From: Schizochytrium sp. CCTCC M209059
Taxonomy: Eukaryota; Sar; Bigyra; Thraustochytrida; Thraustochytriidae
NCBI GenBank assembly: GCA_000818945.1
Contig: KN805376.1
Location: 313,494-377,493, forward strand
DNA: 64,000 nucleotides
Direction: 5' to 3'
Every line of letters starts with the position of its first letter. Position 1 is the stretch's first letter. Below the pieces are notes generated by a model that had not been told where the DNA came from, searched no databases, and saw only the letters and a list, made by a program, of their open reading frames with translations. Below are positions 8,649 through 19,556 of this stretch, in pieces. The translations under genes were made by a program, and so were the position numbers.

Positions 8649-11600
8649 TCACGTGTAGCGCGGCGCATGTGTCGGGTCATCGTACTTGGACACGAAGCCG
8701 GGTGGAGCTTCCCAGGCCGTTTCGCCTGTATATTGGTTGTAGTAATACGCAGCCTGATACGTGTCATCGTAGTATTGCAGCCACTCCTCCTGACTTTCAG
8801 CCCCATATTGCCCTGCCCCATAGGCGTCCTGCTGCTGGTCGTACTGCTGTTGGTGTTCTTGCTGATGAGCATTTGCATAATGTCCATACTCAGTCGTTGC
8901 GGCGGTCTGGTTGTAGTCGTAAAATTGGTGATCATACTGGTAGTTGTCCGTATCGTAGTCTGTGATGGAACCAACGGTCTCGTAGCCGCCTTGCACACGA
9001 GGATCTGTCCAGCTTGCCTCGCCTGTCTCCGTATTGTAGTAATAGTAAGCTTGCGAATTTTCATCCCAATATTCGACCCATTGGTCCGTAGGAGCCGGAG
9101 TAGTCTCTTTTGCGACTTTGGCCTGCGCGAGAGACCGGCGATCGCGAAAACCACGGTACACTGCTTGAATCTTGCTCGCCGCAAGATGGCTTTCCTCCTC
9201 TTGCAGTCGGATCCTCGCCTCTTCTGTCTCCCGATCTCGCTGCGCCTTTCGCGCCTGTACTTGAAGCCGCGCAGCCTTGGCTCGATACAGATTTTGCATT
9301 TTGGTCGCGGCGAGTTCGCGTTCCTGCTCTTCACGTAGGCGCTGCAGCTCAGCGTCGCGCTCACTTTCCTCTTGGAGCTGCGCCAATCGCGCCTGATGCT
9401 GCCGAACCCGTTCCTGCATCTTGCGTCGCGCCTGGCGCGTTCGAAAAGCACATTGAATGCGCAATGCAGCGTCTTCGAGCGCACTTTGCTGCCGCCGCTC
9501 CTCCTCGAGAGCGCGCAGACGCATTTTCTCCTTGGCTGCGCTGGCACGCCGCGCCGCCACCTCCCGCTTGGCGACCCGACCTCGCGCGAGGGCCTGGAGT
9601 TTGACAGCAGCCTTTTCCTCTTGCTCGCGCTTCTCCGCGGCTTTGCGACGGCGCGACTCTTCGCGTTGCTGGCGCGCGAGCTCCTTGTTCTCGCGCTCCC
9701 AGCGGATGCGCCGGCACGCCTTGCGGTCGCGCCAGGCGCGGTACATGGTTTGTACCTTTACGGCCGCCTCGTGCCTCTCATGCGCGAGCGCCGCGTGTCT
9801 CAGCGCGGCCTGTTTCTGCCGCAGCTTCCGCGTCTCGCCGCGTGCGCGCACAATGCGCGAGAAGGCCTGGATGCGCGTCGCGGCTTCGTGCCTGACGTGC
9901 TCGCGCTCGAGCTGGGCCCGTTCCTCCAAGCTGTGGGCCTCCCGCAGCTGGTTCGCGCGCTCGACTCTTCGTGCCTCTGCAGCCTTTTTGGCTTGCGCGC
10001 GGCGGACGCCGCCTTGGATGCGGAGCGCGGCCTGTTCCTGCTCGACGCGCGCGCGCTGCTCGGCGAGCCTGGCGCGTCTTGCCTGTGTCTCGACGCGCGC
10101 CTGCTTCGACCGCCACGCGCCCTGCATGCGAATCGCAGCCTCTTGGCGCTCCCGGCGCTCCTCCTCGGCGCGCTCCTGCTCGTGGAGCTGGGCGAGCGCT
10201 TCCTGCGCTTTCCGGGCGTGGAGCTTGCGCACGCGGTCTCGCGCCAGCTTGGCGCGGAATTGAGACTGAATGCGCGTGGCGGCAGCCTCCTCTCGCGCCT
10301 TCTGCATTTGGGCCTGCAGGATTTCGGCCGCGCGCTTTTCCTCATCAAAGGCCTTGCGTGCTAGTCTGCCGCGCTGCAGAGCCTGCAGCTTGATGGCGGC
10401 CGCCTCCTCTTCATTCTCTTTGGCCATCCTTCTTGCACGAATACGCGACACGCGTCTTCGCGCGAGAAATCCTCGAACGAGGGCGTTGACTCGTGTCGCC
10501 GCATCCTCGCGTGCTCGATTGCGTCGCATGTCTTGCGCAAAAGCCTCTTTGCGAGACTGAAAGCGTCTGCGGGCAATCTGGCCTCTTCTTACTCGCTGAA
10601 TTTGCCGCGCCGCTTGCGCTTCTTCCCGCAGCGCTCGTACACGTTTACGAGCAAGATACCCGCGGCAAGCCGTCTCGATGCGTGTGGCAGCTATTGACTG
10701 GCGGCGCCGCTCTAGTTTGGCGACGCGCATACTCATAAAGTCCCTGTGTCCGCGCCACGTCTTTTGTAAGAGAATGGCCGCTCGCGTTTGCCGAATCTCA
10801 AGCACCCGGCGACGATCGCGGTATCCTCGAAAGACTGCTTGTATTTTCAGACTGGCCTCATCCTCCGCAATGAGCTGCATGCGCGTCTCCATAAGCTCAA
10901 AGCCGTGCAAACGGCCTTGGTACCCACGCACCTGTGCTTGAATGATGACGGCGCTCATGTGCTCGGCGATGGCCTGCTGACGTACAAGCACAATCTGTCG
11001 CGCCACAAAGCCCCGAAAGACGCGTTGGATGTTGGTCGCCGCGAGGCGCTCCTGATGGGCACAAAGTACTTGTGCAAATCGAGCTCGATCGCGGCGCGCG
11101 CGATATAAAGCCTGAATTTTGGCGGCCGCATTGGTTTCGGCTCTCGCCCGAAGCATTGCCGCTGCCAATTTTTTGCCGGCATATCCACGGTAGCAACGCT
11201 GAATGTATTTCGCGGCACGAACGTCGCGCAGATGCGAGCGAGCGTCAGCAGCTTGTTTCCGACCTCGAAAGCCGCGAAAGACGCGCTGGACCTGCAAGGC
11301 AGCAAACTCGCGCACCTTGATTGTTGTTGCGATACGCCCAAGGAAGCCTCGGACCACGCGCTGCACCTGAAGAGCTGCAGCAAGGCGCTCCATGGCGCGG
11401 TCGTGCTCGACGGCACGCATCCATGTGTTGAGGGCAGCAATACTCTTTTTACGCTTCCAGTTGGCAAAAAGATTGCTGAGCCGTCGACTGCCTTTGAGTT
11501 TCATATATTGCGCGACTTGGGCTTCATTTCGGGCCTTCAAAACAAAGGTATTCCAAACTTTCCACGCGGCCAAAACGTCTTTGTACTCGATCCGCCGCAT

Positions 11601-12585
11601 GATGTTTTGCAGCTTTTGCATGCCCCATCGCTTGCAATAAAGCTGTGCACGGAGGCTCGTTACATTACAATTTTCTTGAACCCACTGCACGTTGGCGTTA
11701 ACCTTGGCTTCTAGCTTTGTCATCACCGCCTCAGCCTGGGAGAGTTCTTTGCGCAAGCCTTCGACCCCTGATGACGGTGCGATTTGTCGCCTTCGTCGCT
11801 TGCGTGTGCGTTTACGTCGTGTTCCTCCCACTTCGCCTGAGCGATTGTTGTATCGGTCGTCTTGCTCTTGCTGTTCAATTTGCGCGTCAAGAGTCCGTTT
11901 CATTTCCTGCATACGCTTTCGGTTCTTCATGAGAGTGACAAACTCCTCATAATCGATTGAGCCATCGCCGTCTCTGTCGGCCTCGTTCATAATGCTTTCC
12001 AGCTCTACGGCCTCAACACCAAGAGACACGAGTACCTGAAGAACCTCATCGCTTGATAGAGACCCACTTCCATCTTCATCAAATTGTTCAAAAGCACGCA
12101 AGTACTCGCTTGCAGCGTCTTCTGCAGCCCGGTCCGCCTCGTCAAGAGCGCGGACCATTTCCTCATCCATGTCGAGTGCAGAAGACAGCACGCCGACATC
12201 ATCATCTTCTTTAGTTTCTGCACCTTTCCTTTCACGCGCGGGGGCAGGCGAAGGACTGCCTCTGGCGTGCCGATCTCGTGTACCTCGTTTCATGCCACGC
12301 TTCTTGCCGGCACGAAGGCCACTTGCTGGCTGTTTAATCTTTCGCACGGGTGATCGTGCTCTGGTATGTAGCTGGTTTGGACTTTGTCTTGTCCTCTCTT
12401 GGTAGAATGACTCGTGCTGCTGACCTTCATCGTGCAATTGCTGATTTCTGTTCCGGTCATCCGTGCGCTGCTGCCGTGTTTTTGTTTTCATTCGTTGCTG
12501 ACCTTGATGCTGCTGATGGATAGCATTGCGGACCTCCTCAATATCCAGCAACTTTACCTTATGTCCTCTGCTCACGAGTGGCCGC

Positions 12586-12623
<38 letters not shown>

Positions 12624-12674
12624 GAGCTGGGGCTGCTGCAGCGCGCCTGCGGATGGAAAGAAAACGTTCGACAT
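8649..12674 (-). CDS. EF-hand / multi-IQ / double-WW scaffold protein
   Basis: 1341 residues in one uninterrupted frame from an ATG. N-terminal poly-Gln and a basic/acidic low-complexity region come first. An EF-hand pair follows (~200-260; loops beginning DEDGSGSLSSDE and DRDGDGSIDYEE, all calcium-ligand positions filled). A long Arg/Ala/Glu-rich helical region carries about 21 IQ-type motifs (for example LQVQRVFRGF, NIQRVFRGF, KIQAVYRGF), each expected to bind calmodulin or a calmodulin-like light chain. Two WW domains close the protein (W..YYYYN..TGE.SW.DP and W..YYYN.YTGE.AWEAP), which usually bind Pro-rich ligands. No myosin motor or calponin domain is present, so it is neither a myosin nor ASPM. 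A cytoskeletal, centrosomal or flagellar scaffold role is inference. Confidence 0.88.
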
Positions 12675-13767
12675 AGTGTGCTTTCAGTCGCGGTCCTCTC
12701 GCCGACTTTGTCTAGTTCTCGCGCGCATACGCTACGCAGGCGACGCCAAACCCAACGCGTTGACCCTCAACGTGCCGTCACTCGAGCAGAGAGCTTTGCG
12801 GCAAATTTACGCTGCTGCCAGGCAACGGCGAGCAATGGTCCACGTTCTGCTCACGACACACGACACTCGGCGCGTCGCAGCGCGACGTTGCAGCCGAGGC
12901 AGCGCGCGCAATGCGCGCGAGCTCACTTCTCTTTCGCGCTTAGCTTTGTTGCCTGCCCCCGCCTCTTACTGACGGCAAAGGCTCTTCGATCTGACTTGTA
13001 TGTTTTCAAGCCGTACGCACGTTCAAGGGAAATCAAGTGACAAGGAAGCAAATCAGTGAGAAAAGAGGGGGAGATGTCTTGTCGTCTCAAGTCACTCAAG
13101 TCTTCCAAAGCCCTCTTGAACAAAGAAGAAGAGCTCACTAACCCGACCCAAGCCAACCCGCCGCCTCGGCTCACCCCCTTTTCCCCAAAGAAAACGCGCC
13201 TTTCTCTCCTACACGCTGCCGTATACATTCACCTACACGCTCAAGTGTCTCGGCGCCGCGCTTCAACCCCACTCGTCGATTCTCTCGCCCGTCCGAGCTG
13301 CTGCTATCAGGCAATCAATCAACAGCCGCAGGCCGCCCGTCCAGCTGCAGGACAGCCTGTGTCACCAGAGCCACGGCGGCCTGTGTCAACGGATCTCTCT
13401 CAAGCACAGGATATTCTCGCTCAGACGAGGCTCTGTCCGACACAGCCGGGTGACGCTTTTTTTTTTCCACTTGCGTTTCTCCTTCCTTCATTCCCCTCTG
13501 TTTTTTGTTTTTTTTTCAAATCTTTTTTCGTTTTCTTCTCGGCAAAAGCAATCTCGGATCCTCTCGAGGTCTCGCGCGCGATCGGGAGCGAGGCGACGAC
13601 GCAGACGCGCGCGCGCGCGAGCGGGCAGACGCGCGCAGCAGGTCGGGGAGGCGGCAGCGTTGCGCGCAGAGGCCGCGTAAACGCGCAGGGCCCGATCCCC
13701 GGCGCGGCGCGACAAGGCTCGAGGAGGCTCGCTCGAGCTGACCTGACCACGACGCGTGAGGCCAAGG
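12675..13767. promoter_or_regulatory. Divergent promoter region (IQ scaffold / GH5 gene)
   Basis: 1.1 kb between divergent ATGs. It contains a T-rich tract with a single TCCACTTGCG element at about 13468-13478, resembling the element arrayed upstream of RPL8 and V-ATPase A. No gene recognised. Confidence 0.5.
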
Positions 13768-16700
13768 ATGTCGACGTCGACCCTGGCCGAGGCCGACGAG
13801 TACCACCACCTGCCCTCGGACCCGGCCGCGAGGTCACCGCTGCGCAGGAACCCGACGCTGTTGCGGGCCGAGGCCTCTCCGCTGTCGACGGACGAGACTG
13901 GCGAGGAGACCGCGGCGCTCCCGCGATGGACCGACGAACTCAAGGCTGGCTCCCCGACGACGCGGAGCGTTGTCGTCCACGAGCCCGGGTTTTATGTGCT
14001 GCGTTTCGCGGCCATTCACGGCGGCCTGAAGAGCGTAGAGACCAAAGGGAAAACCGTGTCCGCAACGGCAGCAACCTCTGCGGGAAATGTCGAGTGTGAA
14101 TCAGGTAAACGCGAGTCTCTTGAAGAAATGGCACGTAGCTTGTCGACACGGAAGCGTCTCTCAAAGCGCGAGCGCTTTCGGGCAAAGATGGCCTCTTTTC
14201 GTAGCTCAACGACAAGCACGTCATTGGCTGCAGGTGGCGCGGGTGCAAATGCCACTCCTGCAGGTTTTTCCTCACCTCCCTCGTCTTCCAGGACTCGTGG
14301 CGTCAAGATCGATATCCGTGTTCGTGACGTTCACCATCTCGCAGTTGTTGTCTTGAACTCATTTTCGGCCGACGCCGAGCCCTCTCTCGAGGATTATGCG
14401 AGCTATTTGCAGGCAAACGAAACAAGCAACGGGGCAACTAGTATCGGAAGTGGGTACGGCTCCACGCTGCGGTTGCGGAGCTCGTCGGCTGACGAGGCTT
14501 TGCCAAAAAAGCAGAACACTCCGGGCACTACGGGAAGTACAGTGGCTGCGAGTCGAAAGAAGAAGAAACCCAAGACGCAGGAATCTGCAATCCCTCCTAC
14601 AAGGCTCGTGCTCTCGAGTGAAGGCGGAGTCGCAGCCACGGGGTCGTCGAGCTTTTACCTTGATCCAAGCAACGTCCCCGCCATCATCGAGACGTCCATG
14701 AAGACTTCCATCTCCCACATTGTCGTGAGCGAACTTTTCATCTCCTTTCAAGGGGACCTTCTTGGCGCTGCCGTGGAGCCACGGCAACGTCGAAGCTCCT
14801 CTCTGAACGCAATAAGGACTCCCGCAGGCAAATTTTCGCAAAAGAACGACCACGCGCTTCGACTCGGTTCGGTCAGAGCCTCGTTGCGCGATAACGTGCG
14901 CCCGCAGTCTGCGCGAAATAGCAAGCGGAAATCGTTCAATCTTAGCGTTGACGATATCGAGGTGCGCCCCCTCGATCGCTTTGCAGATAGCTCCGATGCT
15001 CACTCTGAAGGTGAGCACGAAGGTGTCGATCTTGCAGATCGTCTTTTGACCTCGTTCACGCCACAGCCAGACGAAGTAACAATCGCAGCGACCCAAGAGG
15101 CGGACCTCGAAAGCCCGCCCGCAGTGCCACCTACAGGCAGCGTAGCAACGTCAAATCGTCACCGTCGCGCCATGTCCCTCTTTGCACGGTACTCGGACAT
15201 GACGACCTTGTCACAAGACGAAGACGCGGATGACGGTGAAAGCGAGGAAGGGCCGGAGGGCGCTGTGCTCACGGGACAAACCTTGGCCTCTGAGGAAGAC
15301 GATTATGAAGAGGATGAGGTAGCGCCCACGGAGCACGTCGAATTCGCCTCGAAACGCAAACCCCCGCGGCGGCGAAAGCTTTCCGCAAAGCCTGCTCATG
15401 TCAGTGCTATGGCAATCCCTGAGATGAGTCCGGCGGGTCTTCCACAGACGCCATTTGAGCGTATTTGGGAAGATCTAGGAGACTCAAGATCCTCTGTCTC
15501 ATTTCATGAGCTGAATCGTTTGCTCCGCGACGTTCCTATCAAGTTAAAGCCGCTCGTGACGCAAGGTCGGTGGTTTTACGAGTTCAATGGCCCCGGTGAA
15601 CCGCTTGGGCGCGCGGTGCTTTTGCGCGGCGTGAACCTTTCCGGAAACGTTAAGCTGCCTTTCGCTCCTGATTCACGCTCGCATGTTCGGGTGGATTGGG
15701 GCACTCTTAAAGACCCGGCCGCTGCCGCAGCGTTGTCCTTTGTGGGCCGACCATTCCCTTTGGAAGAGGCTCATGAGCACTTTTCACGACTGAGGCGCTG
15801 GGGCTTTAACTGCTTTCGTTTCCTCGTCACCTGGGAAGCTATCGAACATGCTGGACCGGGCCAGTACGACGCCGAGTACTTGGACTATGTAGAGGCAATG
15901 GTGCGCATAGCAGGCACATATGGCTTCTACGCCTTTATCGATCCGCATCAAGACGTGTGGAGTCGAATGACGGGCGGGTCTGGTGCACCAGCTTGGACGT
16001 TGACGGCTGCCGGTCTAGACCTTTCAAAACTGGAGGCAAGCGAGGCTGCGTTCACGCATAATGCTGCTGCAGACCCAGCCAAGTTTCAGCGCATGTCCTG
16101 GCCCCAAAATTACCAACGTTTTGCAGCCGCGCACATGTTCACCTTGTTTTGGGGAGGGAACGACTTTGCGCCCGAGTTTGCTGTTGCGGGTGGTATTCCC
16201 ATTCAAGAGTATCTGCAGCGACACTTTATTGATGCCATGCTTCAAGTCGCGCATCGCGTCAAGGATATGCCTCACGTTGTGGGCTTTGACAGCTTTAACG
16301 AGCCCTCGCCAGGCTTCATTGGCAGTCGTCTGGATGGTCTTCCCGAAGTGATCATCCCACCTGGCCCGGTGTTCCGGCCCATTGATGCGATGGTCACTGC
16401 GGCCGGTCACACCTCGAGTGTGGGGCGTGCAAACTCGATTGGACTCATCACGGGCCGTTATAAGGCTAATCCGACGCAAACACGGGTATGGCGCGAGGGC
16501 GTTGCAGACGTGTGGGAGCAACACGGCGTGTACGACGTGCAAACCACCACAAACGAGAATGGCGCCAAGGTTCGCGTGGCGCGAATTCTTCAAAACGAGT
16601 ACTTTTGCAACTTTCCGCGCGGGAGCGCCTCTGTTGGCAAGGTGGAGTTCTTTCGGGACTATTTGCGGCCTTTTATGGTTCTCTACATTAGTCGCATTCG

Positions 16701-17607
16701 TGCACTCATGCCTCGCGCGATCCTTTTTGCCGAAGGAGATGGCTTTGGAGAAAAGGAGTTTGTCTGGGATCACGCCGATCCTCGTGGGGTCGTGAACGCC
16801 TCGCACTGGTATGATGGTTTTACCTTGTTCACGGCAAACTTCAATCCGCGTTTCTCCGTCGATGTTTCAACCAAACTTCCGGTTTTTGGCGCCGGTCGCA
16901 TATACAATATGCATATGCGGGACCTTAAGGCTATATCAGAGCTGCCGCGCGCGCTAGATGGCGCGCGTATGGAGATGCCGACTTTGATTGGCGAGTTTGG
17001 CATTCCCTTCAACATGAACAACAAATATGGTTTCAAAACAGGCGATTTTCGCATGCATGAGCGCGCCATGTCCGTGTACTACGATGTGATGGACGCCTTG
17101 CAGCTGCACTCGACGCAATGGAATTATTGTGGAGACAATTGCAACGATTGGGGCGACAATTGGAATTTGGAGGATCTTTCGTTGTTTTCGCGCGATCAGC
17201 AATCCGAGTCGGCCGACAAGGACATCGAATCTGGTGGACGTGGCACTCGCGGCTTTTCGCGTCCCTTTGCGCCTTTCGTGTGTGGTATGCCTACGTTGAC
17301 GCTCTTTCAGCGCAAGGCCCGCTCATTTGAGCACTCGTACGAGCCGAATCCTCGCAACTTCGAGTATGGAAACCTGGAGTTTGCCACAGAAATTTTTGTT
17401 CCTGATATCCAGTACGTAGCGCGCGCGACTTCTTCCGTGGTTCAATTCGATGTTGTTGTGGAGGGCGGCAAGTTTAAAATGCTTCGGCAACCCGGTCGTC
17501 ACACCCTCTACGTCTGGGCAGACCAGGAGGCCCTCGAGGCCTCAAATCACATGAAGTGTGTCACGATTCGCATCTTCTTCCCCATTGCCGCGGATGCAAG
17601 TGGTTGA
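13768..17607 (+). CDS. GH5 (subfamily 12-like) glycosidase with long N-terminal extension
   Basis: 1279 residues from ATG 13768. The C-terminal half (~600-1279) is a family 5 glycoside hydrolase of the kind that includes fungal glucosylceramidase and steryl-glucosidase (EGCrP/GH5_12): LRRWGFNCFRFLVTWEAIEH, DPHQDVWSR, the acid/base motif SFNEPSPG (E845) and the nucleophile motif LIGEFGIPF (E1076), followed by WNYCGDNCNDWGDNWN and a beta-rich C-terminal domain. It probably removes sugar from sphingolipid or sterol glucosides. There is no signal peptide, so a cytosolic enzyme is expected, as for the fungal relatives. The first ~600 residues are low complexity, Ser/acidic, with isolated beta-like stretches (EPGFYVLRFAAIHGG; HIVVSELFISFQGD) that I cannot assign. 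Exact lipid substrate is inference. Confidence 0.88.
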   Translation: MSTSTLAEADEYHHLPSDPAARSPLRRNPTLLRAEASPLSTDETGEETAALPRWTDELKAGSPTTRSVVVHEPGFYVLRFAAIHGGLKSVETKGKTVSATAATSAGNVECESGKRESLEEMARSLSTRKRLSKRERFRAKMASFRSSTTSTSLAAGGAGANATPAGFSSPPSSSRTRGVKIDIRVRDVHHLAVVVLNSFSADAEPSLEDYASYLQANETSNGATSIGSGYGSTLRLRSSSADEALPKKQNTPGTTGSTVAASRKKKKPKTQESAIPPTRLVLSSEGGVAATGSSSFYLDPSNVPAIIETSMKTSISHIVVSELFISFQGDLLGAAVEPRQRRSSSLNAIRTPAGKFSQKNDHALRLGSVRASLRDNVRPQSARNSKRKSFNLSVDDIEVRPLDRFADSSDAHSEGEHEGVDLADRLLTSFTPQPDEVTIAATQEADLESPPAVPPTGSVATSNRHRRAMSLFARYSDMTTLSQDEDADDGESEEGPEGAVLTGQTLASEEDDYEEDEVAPTEHVEFASKRKPPRRRKLSAKPAHVSAMAIPEMSPAGLPQTPFERIWEDLGDSRSSVSFHELNRLLRDVPIKLKPLVTQGRWFYEFNGPGEPLGRAVLLRGVNLSGNVKLPFAPDSRSHVRVDWGTLKDPAAAAALSFVGRPFPLEEAHEHFSRLRRWGFNCFRFLVTWEAIEHAGPGQYDAEYLDYVEAMVRIAGTYGFYAFIDPHQDVWSRMTGGSGAPAWTLTAAGLDLSKLEASEAAFTHNAAADPAKFQRMSWPQNYQRFAAAHMFTLFWGGNDFAPEFAVAGGIPIQEYLQRHFIDAMLQVAHRVKDMPHVVGFDSFNEPSPGFIGSRLDGLPEVIIPPGPVFRPIDAMVTAAGHTSSVGRANSIGLITGRYKANPTQTRVWREGVADVWEQHGVYDVQTTTNENGAKVRVARILQNEYFCNFPRGSASVGKVEFFRDYLRPFMVLYISRIRALMPRAILFAEGDGFGEKEFVWDHADPRGVVNASHWYDGFTLFTANFNPRFSVDVSTKLPVFGAGRIYNMHMRDLKAISELPRALDGARMEMPTLIGEFGIPFNMNNKYGFKTGDFRMHERAMSVYYDVMDALQLHSTQWNYCGDNCNDWGDNWNLEDLSLFSRDQQSESADKDIESGGRGTRGFSRPFAPFVCGMPTLTLFQRKARSFEHSYEPNPRNFEYGNLEFATEIFVPDIQYVARATSSVVQFDVVVEGGKFKMLRQPGRHTLYVWADQEALEASNHMKCVTIRIFFPIAADASG

Positions 17608-17726
17608 CTGTAGACTTTTATCTCGAGGCGCGAGTTTGCGTTTCCTTTTTGTGCTTGATTATGAATGATTTTGATTGAACGAATGATGTGCGAGTCTGAG
17701 ATGGATAGCCCAGGTTTTTTTTTTTA

Positions 17727-18281
17727 CTACGGAAGGTCTCTCCGGCCAGGCAGGCCCTCTAAACTTGCGCCACGTTTGGTTTTAGCAGCTTCGTTCCACT
17801 TGCGTGGAGGAATATACCATGCAGTTCCGTATGGGCTCGACTTGACGCCCTGCGTTTCCAATGCGTCGACAAGCGCCGCTCGCTTTGTATCGATCGCAAA
17901 GTCGTATTCTTCTTGGTCCAAAATCTGTTCTTCGGTGAGCATTTCGTGGGGAAGCCGGGTGGCAAGCTCAAGGCGGTCCGATGCCTGCCATAAAATGGGC
18001 GCGTCTTGGCGGAGTGTTTCACCTTCGCTCTCGTCCTCGCTATCGCTGTCGCTGTCGCCGTTGACTACATCGCGGAATTCTCCCTCTTTGCTTTGACTCC
18101 TTCGTGTGAAATTTTCCTGGCGGTGATCCTCGCTGGGCGCGCTGCAGAGGTCGTTTCTCTGCTCGTGACTTGTGACGTCTTCAAGCTCCTCGTCCTCGAA
18201 CTGATTGAGTTTCTCGCGACGTTCCTGCACGAGTTTCTGGAGCAAAACATCGAGTTCGCCGAGCTGATTTTCAAGATTCAT
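17727..18281 (-). CDS. Unknown protein, acidic, coiled-coil N-terminus
   Basis: 184 residues from ATG 18281; the frame stays open upstream but without another ATG. Residues 1-35 form a short coiled coil (LGELDVLLQKLVQERREKL). The middle is Ser/Asp/Glu rich. The C-terminal ~80 residues look folded and carry a distinctive block ending SSPYGTAWYIPPRKWNEA. I do not recognise the family. It is transcribed divergently from the TMEM19-like gene and its 3' end faces the GH5 gene only 119 bp away. The clean ATG, the stop and this distinctive block support a real gene. Confidence 0.6.
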   Translation of the reverse strand: MNLENQLGELDVLLQKLVQERREKLNQFEDEELEDVTSHEQRNDLCSAPSEDHRQENFTRRSQSKEGEFRDVVNGDSDSDSEDESEGETLRQDAPILWQASDRLELATRLPHEMLTEEQILDQEEYDFAIDTKRAALVDALETQGVKSSPYGTAWYIPPRKWNEAAKTKRGASLEGLPGRRDLP

Positions 18282-18686
18282 TGGGAGTTGGTCGACCCCT
18301 GGAAAAGGAAACCAGGTGGTCGTTGGAGCAACGACCAACACGCAAGAGCGCGTACGCGTTCTGATCTGCAGCTTGTCAAGGAGAAGAAAAAAGAGAAGGC
18401 AACAAACAAACGAACTAGGCCTAGAGGCCTAGTGTTTGTCGTCCGTAACGCAACTTTGTTCCGTATCTGATCCGCAATAGTTCCGTGCAAGAAAGAAAGA
18501 GTAAAAAAGCAAAGATCTAAGTGAGCTCAGAAACCCATCGTGCAGCGCGAGAGCGGCGAAACTCACACGTTCTCGGCGGTCCACTGCATTTTGACGAAGA
18601 GCGAGTGCCTCACCGGCGACTTTACAAAGCGCTCTGCGGTTACTGCCACTGCCACTGCCACCGCCGTTGCCACCGCCGCCAAGCCC
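18282..18686. promoter_or_regulatory. Divergent promoter with AGGCCTAGT palindrome
   Basis: 405 bp between divergent ATGs. At 18414-18433 two 9-bp arms, ACTAGGCCT and AGGCCTAGT, face each other across 2 bp, and outer ACAAAC (18406-18411) and GTTTGT (18434-18439) extend the symmetry. This looks like a dimeric protein-binding site; the same 9-mer recurs elsewhere in the window. Confidence 0.5.
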
Positions 18687-19556
18687 ATGTCGGCGTCGGA
18701 TGGCGCGACGTGGCCCATGGCGGCCGCGCGCGTGGGCGGCTCACTCGCGTTCGCTGGGCTCGTGGCGTACCGTGGCCTGCGCAAGAAGAGCCTGAACGTG
18801 CAAGGCGCCTCGGCTGCAATCGTTGTGGCTTCGGCGTCGATGGCGAGCCTCCCTCGTAGCGGAATCAGCTTGCTCGCGTTTTACCTTTCGGGATCGAAGT
18901 TAACCAAGGTGGCCGCGGAGAAAAAGGCTCTTCTTGACGATGAGTACCGTGAGGGAGGTCAGCGTGGCGCAGGTCAGGTGCTTGCATGCTCTCTTTTTGC
19001 GACAGTTCTGGCCGTAGGGCACTTTTGCAAGTTTGGATTTTGGGATGGTCCCTGGGACCAAGGCGGCATCTTGCACAGCGCTGTTTTGCTTGGCACAGTG
19101 GCCCACTACGCAACTTGTGCAGCCGATACGTGGGCGAGCGAGGTCGGCGTGCTGAACAAGTCTTGGCCTCGGCTCATCACTAGGCCTTGGGAGTCAGTTC
19201 CTCCGGGCACGAATGGTGGCGTGAGTGCGCTTGGCCTTGCAGCTTCATTTCTCGGGGGGATCTTTGCAGGTGCGGTGCTCATGCTCTCGGGGCCCTTGTG
19301 TGCCGGTACATCTTTTGGGCAAGAATGGCTCCTCGTTCCTATCAGTGGGGCGTTTGGGCTTCTGGGAAGTCTTGTAGACAGTCTGCTCGGTGCCACCTTG
19401 CAAGAAAGCCGCTACGACGAAGATCGAAAGTGTATTACTTTGCAAAAGACCGGCAAGCTCATTTGCGGTCGCGACATTCTCGACAACCAGCAGGTCAATG
19501 TCGTTTCCGTGCTGCTTGTTACTGCTCTTGGCTTTGCCGTTCCTTACATTCTATGA
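18687..19556 (+). CDS. TMEM19: TMEM19 / DUF92 family integral membrane protein (VTE6-related)
   Basis: 289 residues from ATG 18687. Matches the DUF92/TMEM19 family throughout: LRKKSLNVQGA, FYLSGSKLTK, DDEYREGGQRG, CAADTWASEVG, PWESVPPGTNGGVS, LGSLVDSLLGATLQ and the final ILDNQQVN block. About six hydrophobic membrane spans are visible. Plant VTE6 in this family phosphorylates phytyl phosphate for tocopherol synthesis; animal TMEM19 is uncharacterised. The conserved DTWASE and GTNGG motifs are intact, so a prenyl/phytyl-phosphate kinase-type activity is possible but inferred. The upstream frame is open (Thr/Ala-rich) without an ATG, so a spliced N-terminal extension is not excluded. Confidence 0.88.
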   Translation: MSASDGATWPMAAARVGGSLAFAGLVAYRGLRKKSLNVQGASAAIVVASASMASLPRSGISLLAFYLSGSKLTKVAAEKKALLDDEYREGGQRGAGQVLACSLFATVLAVGHFCKFGFWDGPWDQGGILHSAVLLGTVAHYATCAADTWASEVGVLNKSWPRLITRPWESVPPGTNGGVSALGLAASFLGGIFAGAVLMLSGPLCAGTSFGQEWLLVPISGAFGLLGSLVDSLLGATLQESRYDEDRKCITLQKTGKLICGRDILDNQQVNVVSVLLVTALGFAVPYIL

